Below, one piece after another: positions 26,601 through 33,204 of a DNA stretch of 64,000 nucleotides (positions are counted from its first letter, which is position 1; each line of letters begins with the position of its first letter). Position numbers and translations under genes: made by a program. The stretch is from Phycisphaeraceae bacterium (GTDB lineage: Bacteria; Planctomycetota; Phycisphaerae; Phycisphaerales; Zrk34): assembly GCA_028282805.1 (NCBI GenBank), contig JANQHD010000033.1, positions 62,001 to 126,000 of the forward strand, written 5' to 3'. The notes under the pieces are model-generated. The model was given only the letters and a program-made list of their open reading frames with translations. It was not told the DNA's origin and searched no databases.

Positions 26601-28078
26601 TGTACCGCACCGGCGACCTCGGGCGGTACTTGCCCGATGGCAACATCGAGTTCCTCGGCCGCGAAGACAACCAGGTCAAGGTGCAGGGCCACCGCGTGGA
26701 GCTGGGCGAGGTCGAGTCGGTGCTCAAGCAACACCCGGCGGTGCGCTCGGTGGCCGTGGTGGCGACGGGCGATAAGCGCGCCGACCGCAAGCTGCGTGCG
26801 TGTTACGTCGCGTCGGCGGAGGGGCGCTTGGGCGGGGCGGAGTTCCGCGCGTGGGCGCAGGAGCGGTTGCCCGCGTACATGGTGCCGACCGCGTTCGTCA
26901 CGCTCGAGCGGATGCCGCTGACCGACAACGGAAAACTCGACCGCAAGGCGCTGCAAGCCATCGAGGCGGCCGACGATGCGCTCGCCGCGCCCGCCGCGGG
27001 CGCCGACTTGGGGCGGGCCGGCTTCGCGGGGCGCGTGGCGGCGATCGTCGGATCGGTCATCGGCCACGGCGCGATCGACGCGACGACCAACCTGCTGACG
27101 CTGGGCGCGACGTCGGTGGACATCATCCGCATCGCCAACGCGCTGGACCGGGAGATCGGGCAGCGGCCCGCCATCGATGAGTTCTACCGCGAGCCGACCA
27201 TCGACGCGCTCGTCCGTTTCTACCAGGCGCAGGGGCTCGGCGCGGGCGAGCCTGCGGCCGCCGATGCGGGCGTTGTCACCGACGACACCGCCGCGGCGAT
27301 CATCGACCGCTACGAGTTGATCTACGACCCGCAGCAGCGAAGGCAATTCAAGGAACAGCTGCCGGGTGTCCGTCACGACCTTGCCGGGCGCGAGAGCGTG
27401 CGCTTAACGGATGTATCCCTCGAAGGCGATGCGCTCGCGATGCTCACGGCACGGCGCAGCTATCGCGAGTTCACCCCGCAACCGATCGGTTTCGATGCGT
27501 TCAGCCGGTTGGTCGGTTGCCTGTGCGCCACGCCCACCGATCGCACGCCGAAGTATGCGTACGGTTCGGCCGGCGGTTTGTACCCCGTGCAGTCGTATTG
27601 GTGCGTGAAGCCGCGGCGCATCGCTTCGCTGCCGGGCGGCATCTATTACTGCCACCCCATCGACCGGGCGCTGATCCGCATCGCCAGCGACGGCGTGATG
27701 GACGAAGACATCTACGACCCGTTCATCAACGGCCCGATCTACCAATCGTCGGCGTTCACCGTGTTCTTCGTCGCGCAGCTGAGCGCGATCGCGCCGCTGT
27801 ACGGGGCCAAGAGCACGCACTTCAGCACGATCGAAGCGGGGCTGATGAGTCAGCTGCTCGAGATGTGCGCCCCCCTGTGCGACATCGGGTTGTGCCAGAT
27901 CGGGCAGGTCGATTTCGATCGCGTACGCGAGCGGTTTGAACTGGACGACACCCACGTGATGATTCACTCGTTGGTGGGCGGGGCGGTCGGGCCGGGCGGC
28001 GAGGCGTGGTCGCCCTACGTTGAAGACTACGCGATGCCGCACGCGGACGACGGGGATCACGAGGTCGATGAGATATGA
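20687..28078 (+). CDS. NRPS subunit, docking-C-A-T-Cy-A-T-Ox (Val then thiazole)
   Basis: 2463 residues. A TubC-like docking domain occupies about 1-60. Then come C (HHIVSDGWS, His203), A1 with code DAFWLGGTFK (valine-type), and T with Ser1072. A heterocyclisation domain follows, with the DALILDGWS form of the DxxxxDxxS motif starting at Asp1266 and a GDFTSL block. A2 has code DLYNMSLIWK, one change from the standard cysteine code, and T2 has Ser2143 in LGATS. The last 230 residues or so are an FMN nitroreductase-like oxidase (RRSYREFTPQPI, YAYGSAGGLYPVQ). Established Cy-A-T-Ox logic gives a Cys-derived thiazoline oxidised to a thiazole. The C-terminal position of Ox recalls bleomycin-type modules. 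Both ends overlap neighbours by 4 bp. Confidence 0.93.
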   Translation: MNVAQLIDDLRQRDIRVWADGAQLRYDAPAGAMTDELRDQLRSSKEQIIAHLQQPQDLPPPIERCEHDGAIPLSYAQQRLWFIDQLESGSVQYNLLRALKLGGALDVAALREALAEIIRRHDALRTTYTSANGRPHQHVAASLETPFEVVDLSHLSPEAQQKRSQEMAVEGYRRPFDLAAGPLICATLIKLSDREHVFLLAMHHIVSDGWSMGVLVRELTALYEAFAQGKPSPLPQLPIQYADYTRWQQQWLDGAVLDKQLGYWQRVLRDVQPLELPTDRPRTDELTYAGGHRRIALPDDLCRSLRRLARDQNATLFMVALAAFQVLLQRYTGQSDITVGTPYANRRKTELEQLIGFFVNTLVYRCDVADNPTFRQLLGRVRESVLEADAHQDLPFDLLVERLSPERDLGRNPLFQVMFAVQNVPDETFELQGVRIDPIEVENTTAKFDLTLWIEERDGHIVCTAEYAAQLFDAGTIDRLLQHYQQLLRSITAEPDRQISRLRVLPESERRQVLEGWNETRTDYERGRRIDEMFEQQVKATPDAIAVAAEEGQQSYAELNARANQVAHHLRTLGVSDGDRVGLFLERGLGMVAATLGILKAGGVYVPFDPGYPTERLVWMRRDAGVSVVLADATAGDAEWLAGDDVTRVGVSDEAIGRMPTDDPPRAGGPDPLAYVMYTSGSTGRPKGVCVRHRGVVRLVRQTDYVQLTERDVVLQFAPISFDAATFEIWAALLNGGKLVVFPPGLPSLSQLGGAIKDHGVTALWLTAPLFHQMVEEEREALAGVRYLLAGGDVLSVDHVRRMLEAMRPGCKLINGYGPTENTTFTCCHVMDHASVIGNTVPIGRPISNTRVYILDRELEPTPIGVVGELYAGGDGVAAGYLNRPELTAERFVPDPFGGGGATLYRTSDLARYRADGTIEFFGRRDNQVKVRGYRIELGEIESVLRGHEALGDVCVVVEEHGEDDKRIVAYAQAQPGQHPKPSELRSYMAQRTPSYMIPASFVFVDNLAKTPSGKIDRRALLGASSGAAAEDAGATRGPTETEARLRAIWVQVLGVEAVALDDNFFDLGGHSLLATRVIARIHDEFGVELPLRVIFQQPTVRGLAAEVDALLAEGGQGSALPSVTHDPQRRHDPFPLTDVQQAYWIGRMGAFDLGNIATHAYLELESDGLDIDRLTQAWQKVIDRHDMLRAVVLADGRQQVLRDLPAYVIEVDDLCGLGPDEREQRLMTTRQRLSHQVLPHDRWPLFEICASRLSDRTHRLHLSFDALILDGWSHEVMFREWQQFYTDPSLVLPPLELTFRDYVVGVDQMKEGETYRRAEQYWRERLVTLPAAPQLPLVKDPGQIARPRFGRRRGVLDAERWGRLKEWANEKDISPSALMLAIFSDVLRLWSKEPAFTLNLTLFNRLPVHPQVDDVLGDFTSLTLFESSGAADETFAQRAYRVQARLWDDLDHRAFTGVQVIRELAVMRDNTRAALMPVVYTSTLTLNRSVQGTSRKWLGENVFAITQTPQVWLDHGVLERDGCLVFGWDAIEELFPEGLLDDMFAAYRRVVDRLVDEPGYWDADWPTMMRDLLPPEQAAQRAEVNRTAHPLPDGLLHTAFAEQAARRADQPAVVAPGATVTYAQLANAANHLGQKLRDAGARPNQLVGVVMDKGWEQVAGAMAVLASGAAYLPIDADEPEARLHMLLEDGQVELIVTQPDADRRIDWPQHVQRFVVDATVLNEPAAALEPVQTGGDLAYVIYTSGSTGRPKGVMIDHRGALNTIRDVNERFGVEATDRVLAVSSMTFDLSVYDVFGTLAAGGTIVMPAASGAKDPAHWAELINQHGVTVWNSAPPLMTLLVEYTEGKAGLRLEPLRLVMLSGDWIPVDIPDRVRRLAEGARVISLGGATEASIWSIFYPIEAVDPDWPSIPYGKPMANQAFHVLNSAMAPCPTWVPGQLYIGGVGLAQGYWRDEHKTRTHFVTHPRTGERLYRTGDLGRYLPDGNIEFLGREDNQVKVQGHRVELGEVESVLKQHPAVRSVAVVATGDKRADRKLRACYVASAEGRLGGAEFRAWAQERLPAYMVPTAFVTLERMPLTDNGKLDRKALQAIEAADDALAAPAAGADLGRAGFAGRVAAIVGSVIGHGAIDATTNLLTLGATSVDIIRIANALDREIGQRPAIDEFYREPTIDALVRFYQAQGLGAGEPAAADAGVVTDDTAAAIIDRYELIYDPQQRRQFKEQLPGVRHDLAGRESVRLTDVSLEGDALAMLTARRSYREFTPQPIGFDAFSRLVGCLCATPTDRTPKYAYGSAGGLYPVQSYWCVKPRRIASLPGGIYYCHPIDRALIRIASDGVMDEDIYDPFINGPIYQSSAFTVFFVAQLSAIAPLYGAKSTHFSTIEAGLMSQLLEMCAPLCDIGLCQIGQVDFDRVRERFELDDTHVMIHSLVGGAVGPGGEAWSPYVEDYAMPHADDGDHEVDEI

Positions 28079-31000
28079 CGCCCGAGCAACTGCTGACGTA
28101 CCTGCAACGCCGCGGCGCTCGGTTGTGGGCCGAAGGGGACCGCTTGCGCATCAGCGCCCCGAAGGGTTTGATCAAGCCCGCCGTGCGGGAGCAGCTCGCC
28201 GAGCACAAACAGGCGTTGCTCGAACTCGTCGTCGGCGCGGAACCCGCAACGCAACCCACCCCGCGCGAGCCCGACGTCGGGCACGTGCCGCTGTCTTTCA
28301 CGCAGGGGTGGTTCTGGGGTTTGCAGCAGTGGAACCCCGCCAGCGCCGCGTACAACGTCCACATGGCGTTGCGTCTGGTCGGGCCGCTCGACCCGGCGGC
28401 GCTGCGGCGCAGCTTGGACGAGATCGTCCGCCGGCACCGGGTGTTGCGCACGCGCGTGGTCGCGGTCGGCGGTGAACCGCGGGGCGTGGTGGAGCACGAG
28501 GCGGCCGTCGAACTGCCGCTGGAGGACCTCGGCGATGTTGCAGATGACCGGCGCGACGGCGAAGCGCTGCGCGCGGCCGAGTCGCTGGCGCGCGAGCCGA
28601 TGGACCTGTCGCGCGCCCCGATACTCCGCGCTAAGCTCATCCGACTCGATACGCAAACGCACTTGTTCGTGCTCGTGACGCACCACATCGCGGCCGACGC
28701 GTGGTCGATGCGCATCTTCTGGCACGAATTGGCCACGCTTTATGAAGCTTATCGCAACGGTCGACCGTCGCCGCTCGGCGAACTCGAGACGCAATACACC
28801 GATTACGCCGCGGAGCAGAACGAGTTTCTCGAATCGGCGGCGTGCCGCGAGCAGCTGGACGACTGGGTGGATCAACTCGAGGGAGTCAAGATGATCGGCC
28901 GGGCCAACGGCGGCGGCCCGCAAGCCTCGCCGGAACATACATCTTGCGCCACCCGGGCATTCAAGCTGTCACGCGAGCTGTCGGACGGCATCCGGCAGCT
29001 GTGCCGGCGGCAGGGCGCCACGCTCTTCACGGGCACGCTGGCGGCGCTCAAGGCCTTGCTGCACGCTTATACACAGCAAACCGACCTCGCGATCGGCACG
29101 GCGGTCTCCAACCGCGCCCGCGGAGAGTACGAGCAACTGATCGGCACGTTCGCGAACACGCTCGTGCTGCGCACGCGGCTCGAGCGTGACACGACGTTCG
29201 AGCAGCTGCTCGGCCGGACGCGCGACGTGGTCGTGCAGGCGATGGCGCAGCAGGACCTGCCCTTCGCCAAGCTCGTCGAACATCTGCAGCCCAGCTCGCT
29301 GAGCCAGAGCAACCCGTTCTTCAACGTGATGTTCGTGGTCTTCGAGGGCGCTGCGGGCGAGGCGTTGGCGCTGCCCGGCCTTGCGACGAGCGCCGTTAAC
29401 CTGGTTTCGGGGGCGGCCATGTTCGACCTGAACATGGCGATCACCACCGATCGAGACGGGCGCATCGGCGGCTCGCTGGAATACGATGCACGCTTGTTCG
29501 ATGCGGATACCGTCGCGCAAATGCTCGCCGATTACGAGCTTTTGTTGGCGGCGATCGTCGCGGCCCCGGACCGGCCGATCAGCGGGGCGTTCGACCCGCC
29601 GGAATCGCAACGCCAGCGCCTACTGAAGCAATGGGATCGCGCCGGCGAGCCAGGCGCGACACAGGTCAAGCCACCGCGCCGGCGCGAGCCCGCCGCCACG
29701 CCCGAAACGGTGGGGCGGTGGACTAAAACCGAGCTCGCCTTGAAGCCGATCTGGCAGGAGCTGTTGGGCGTGGAACGGGTTGAACGCGACGACAACTTCT
29801 TCGACCTCGGCGGCCACAGCCTGGTTGCGATGCGCATCGTCGCCCGCGTACGCGAGGAACTGGGCGTCGAGCTGCCGCCGGCGATTCTCTTCGAGCGCCC
29901 CACGCTGCAGGCGATGGCGCAGGCGTTGGACCGCAAGTCGCCGGCGCAACCCCAGGCCGCGCAAACCGCGCCGCACGGCGATGGCGAGAGGCTTCCGCTG
30001 TCGTGTGCGCAGGAGCGCCTGTGGTACATCCACCAGATGGACCCGGAGGACAGCGCCTACAACATCCCCGGCGCGATCAGCCTGTCGGGCGATCTCGACG
30101 TCTCGGCGTTGCAGCAGAGCCTCACCGAGATCGTACGCCGCCACGAGGCGCTGCGCACGAGGTTCGCGATGACCGACGGCGTGCCGCACCAGGTGGTGGC
30201 GCCGCCGTACGAGTACGACCTGGCCACGGTCGACCTGCGCAACAAGGTGAGTGGATTGGATGACCCCGAGCTGCACGAGCGGCTGCACCACGAGGTGGCC
30301 AAGCCGTTCGACCTGGCCGAGGGGAACATGCTGCGCGCCGTGCTGTTCCGGCTGGACGAAGACCTGCACGTGCTGCTGCTGTCGATCCACCACATCGCGT
30401 TCGACGGCTGGTCGCTGGGTGTGTTTGTGCACGAGCTGAGCGCGTTGTACGAGTCGTGCCTGACGCAGACGCCCGCCGGGCTGCCGGAACTTGCGCAGCA
30501 GTACTCGGATTACGCGCGTTGGCAGAAGGAGCAGCTGGCGAGCAACGCGTGGGATCAACAACTGGTGTACTGGAAGCGCACGCTGGGCGGGGCCCCCGCG
30601 GTGCTGGAGTTTCCGACCGACCACCAGCGCCCCGAACTTCAAGCGCACCGGGGCGGGATGCTGGCGGCGTTTATACAGGAGCGGGTCACGCGAGACGTCG
30701 AGCGCGTGGCGCGTGAACTGGGCGTGACGCCGTACATGGTGTTGCTCTCGGCGTACGTGCTTTTGATGCAGAGCTGCACGGGGCAGACGGACATCACGGT
30801 CGGTACGCCCGTGGCCGGTCGGGGGCGACCGGTGTTTGAGCCGATCATCGGCTTCTTCGTGAACATGCTCGTGCTTCGCTTGGACCTTTCCGGCGACGTG
30901 CGTGTCCGGCAGGTCGTCGAACAGGTTCGCAAGGTGGCGTTGGACGCGTTCGACCACCAGGACTTGCCGTTCGACAAGCTGGTTGATGAGATCCAGCCGA

Positions 31001-33186
31001 CGCGGGACCTGAGCCGAAGCCCTTTGTTTCAAGTGGTATTTGCGCTTCAGAACAACCCTTCACCGCCGCTGCGGCTGGGCGACCTCGAGATCGAGGTGAT
31101 GCCTTTCGAGGTCACGACCACGCGGTTCGACCTCGAGATGCACATCCAGAAGAAGGGCGACGGTCTGGGCATCCGCTTCATCTACGACGCGGACCTGTTC
31201 CTGCGCGAGACCGCCGAGCGTTTCCTTGATCGGTACACCCGCGTGGTCGAGCTGCTGGTCGCCGACGTGGATCGCGCGGTGTGTGAGCTGCCCTTGTTGG
31301 ACGAGCGTGAGCGGGAGCAGGTGTTGTACGAATGGAACGACACCGCGCGTGACTACCCGCGCGACGCGGCCGTGCACGAGTTGTTTGAAAGGCAGGCCGC
31401 GACTCGGCCGGACGCCTGCGCGGTGCGTTACGGCCACGAGCGCATGAGCTACGGCGAGCTGAACGCCGAGGCCAACCGTTTGGCGCGTCACCTGCAATCG
31501 CTCGGTGTGCGGCCGGGCGACCTGGTGGGGGTGCTGTTGGACCGGTCGGTATCGCTCGTCGTGAGCCTGTTGGGTGTGCTCAAGGCGGGCGGGGCTTACG
31601 TGCCGCTCGACCCGGAATACCCGGCGGAGCGGTTGCGATTAATGCTCGAAGACACGGGCGCGGCGACGGTGTTGACCAAGGCCACGCACGCGACGGGCTT
31701 GTCGGGTTACTCGGGCCGGGTGTGTTGTCTGGACGAGTTGGACCTGTCGGGTGTCGACGAATGCAACCTTGCAGCGCCTTCGGGCGGCGACCAGCTGGCG
31801 TACGTGATGTTCACGTCGGGCTCGACCGGTCGGCCGAAGGGGGTGTGCGTCGAGCACCGTGCGATCAATCGGCTGGTGATCAACGTGGATTACGTCGAGC
31901 TCGGTCCGGCCGACCGCGTCGCGCAGGTGTCGAACAGCTCGTTCGACGCGGCGACGTTCGAGGTGTGGGGGGCGCTGCTGAACGGCGCGTGCCTGGAGGG
32001 TGTGCCGCGCGACGTGTCGTTGAGCCCGGCGGGCCTGGCGGAGTTTGTCCGCGAGCGCGGTTTGAGCGTCATGTTTCTGACCACGGCGTTGTTCAACCAG
32101 ATCGCGCGGAACCGACCCGACGCGTTTGCGCCCATGCGTTGCGTGCTGTTTGGCGGGGAAGCGGTGGACCCGGTCTGCGTGCGCGCGGTGCTTGAGTCGG
32201 ATGCGCCGGCGCACCTGTTGCACGTGTACGGGCCGACGGAAAACACCACTTTCTCCACTTGGCACGAGGTCACCGAGGTGCCGGCCGATGCGCTGACGAT
32301 CCCCGTCGGCAAGCCCATCAGCAACAGCAAGGCCTACATCCTCGACCGCATGCGCCGCCCTGCGCCGCTCGGGGCGGTGGGCGAGTTGTACGTCGGCGGC
32401 GACGGGCTGGCGCGGGGCTACTGGGACAACGACGCGCTGACGCGTGAGCTGTTCGTGGACAACCCGTACAACGGCAACGCCGGCGCGCGCCTGTACCGCA
32501 CGGGCGACCTGGCCCGTTACCGCAGCGGGGGCGCGATCGAGTTCGTGGGCCGGGCGGACAACCAGGTCAAGGTCCGCGGCTACCGCGTCGAGCCGGACGA
32601 GATCGAATCCACCTTGCGCGGCTGCCCCGGCGTGGAAGAGGTGTGCGTGCTGGCTATGCCCGACGGCAACGGCGCCAACCGCCTGGTTGCGTACGGCCTG
32701 AAAGATGCCGGCGGCGGCGGGCCGACGTACCACGAGGTGGTCGCGTACCTGAAAACACGTCTGCCGGAATACATGCTGCCCTCGGCTTGGGTGCTGGTGG
32801 ATCGATGGCCGTTGAACGCAAACGGAAAGATCGATCGCGCCGCCCTGCCCAAGCCCCAGCGCAACGGTGCCGATATGGAACGGGCCGGTCAGCCGCCCGC
32901 GAGCGACACCGAGCGCTTGCTGGCGTCGATCTGGCAACGCGTGTTGGAGGTGGACGGGGTCGATGTGCACGACAACTTCTTCGACCTCGGCGGGCACAGC
33001 CTGCTGGCGATGGAAACCATCGCGTCGCTCGAAAAGCAGACGGGCGTGCGGCTGAACCCGAAGGAGATGGTCCTGCAAACGCTCGGTCAGATCGCCGCAA
33101 CCGTCGACGCGCAGCTCGCGTCGCAAGCCAAACGGGGCGGCTTCTTCGCCAGGCTCAGGGGCGTGTTTTTGAAGAAGCGGGCGTGA
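28075..33186 (+). CDS. NRPS terminal subunit, docking-C-T-C-A-T, no release domain
   Basis: 1703 residues. A TubC-like docking domain (about 1-60) matches that of the preceding protein. C1 has HHIAADAWS at His203, where the motif Gly is Ala. Carrier T1 has Ser582, C2 has HHIAFDGWS at His772, the A domain (about 1090-1590) reads DAFFLGVTFK, and T2 has Ser1642. The first module has no A domain: a C-A linker remnant (ESQRQRLLKQWDRAGE) passes directly to T1. The protein ends 60 residues after T2 in a basic tail (GGFFARLRGVFLKKRA) with no thioesterase, reductase or terminal C domain. Release therefore needs a separate enzyme. Confidence 0.92.
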   Translation: MTPEQLLTYLQRRGARLWAEGDRLRISAPKGLIKPAVREQLAEHKQALLELVVGAEPATQPTPREPDVGHVPLSFTQGWFWGLQQWNPASAAYNVHMALRLVGPLDPAALRRSLDEIVRRHRVLRTRVVAVGGEPRGVVEHEAAVELPLEDLGDVADDRRDGEALRAAESLAREPMDLSRAPILRAKLIRLDTQTHLFVLVTHHIAADAWSMRIFWHELATLYEAYRNGRPSPLGELETQYTDYAAEQNEFLESAACREQLDDWVDQLEGVKMIGRANGGGPQASPEHTSCATRAFKLSRELSDGIRQLCRRQGATLFTGTLAALKALLHAYTQQTDLAIGTAVSNRARGEYEQLIGTFANTLVLRTRLERDTTFEQLLGRTRDVVVQAMAQQDLPFAKLVEHLQPSSLSQSNPFFNVMFVVFEGAAGEALALPGLATSAVNLVSGAAMFDLNMAITTDRDGRIGGSLEYDARLFDADTVAQMLADYELLLAAIVAAPDRPISGAFDPPESQRQRLLKQWDRAGEPGATQVKPPRRREPAATPETVGRWTKTELALKPIWQELLGVERVERDDNFFDLGGHSLVAMRIVARVREELGVELPPAILFERPTLQAMAQALDRKSPAQPQAAQTAPHGDGERLPLSCAQERLWYIHQMDPEDSAYNIPGAISLSGDLDVSALQQSLTEIVRRHEALRTRFAMTDGVPHQVVAPPYEYDLATVDLRNKVSGLDDPELHERLHHEVAKPFDLAEGNMLRAVLFRLDEDLHVLLLSIHHIAFDGWSLGVFVHELSALYESCLTQTPAGLPELAQQYSDYARWQKEQLASNAWDQQLVYWKRTLGGAPAVLEFPTDHQRPELQAHRGGMLAAFIQERVTRDVERVARELGVTPYMVLLSAYVLLMQSCTGQTDITVGTPVAGRGRPVFEPIIGFFVNMLVLRLDLSGDVRVRQVVEQVRKVALDAFDHQDLPFDKLVDEIQPTRDLSRSPLFQVVFALQNNPSPPLRLGDLEIEVMPFEVTTTRFDLEMHIQKKGDGLGIRFIYDADLFLRETAERFLDRYTRVVELLVADVDRAVCELPLLDEREREQVLYEWNDTARDYPRDAAVHELFERQAATRPDACAVRYGHERMSYGELNAEANRLARHLQSLGVRPGDLVGVLLDRSVSLVVSLLGVLKAGGAYVPLDPEYPAERLRLMLEDTGAATVLTKATHATGLSGYSGRVCCLDELDLSGVDECNLAAPSGGDQLAYVMFTSGSTGRPKGVCVEHRAINRLVINVDYVELGPADRVAQVSNSSFDAATFEVWGALLNGACLEGVPRDVSLSPAGLAEFVRERGLSVMFLTTALFNQIARNRPDAFAPMRCVLFGGEAVDPVCVRAVLESDAPAHLLHVYGPTENTTFSTWHEVTEVPADALTIPVGKPISNSKAYILDRMRRPAPLGAVGELYVGGDGLARGYWDNDALTRELFVDNPYNGNAGARLYRTGDLARYRSGGAIEFVGRADNQVKVRGYRVEPDEIESTLRGCPGVEEVCVLAMPDGNGANRLVAYGLKDAGGGGPTYHEVVAYLKTRLPEYMLPSAWVLVDRWPLNANGKIDRAALPKPQRNGADMERAGQPPASDTERLLASIWQRVLEVDGVDVHDNFFDLGGHSLLAMETIASLEKQTGVRLNPKEMVLQTLGQIAATVDAQLASQAKRGGFFARLRGVFLKKRA

Positions 33187-33204
33187 CCGATCGGCCGAGC
33201 GTGC

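Noticed and set aside
23519-27376. A 1285-codon open frame on the minus strand opposite the second NRPS gene
   Set aside because: Its translation is Arg/His/Val/Gln-rich with no domain, as expected for the antisense of GC-rich codons. The plus strand encodes clear A, T and Cy domains.
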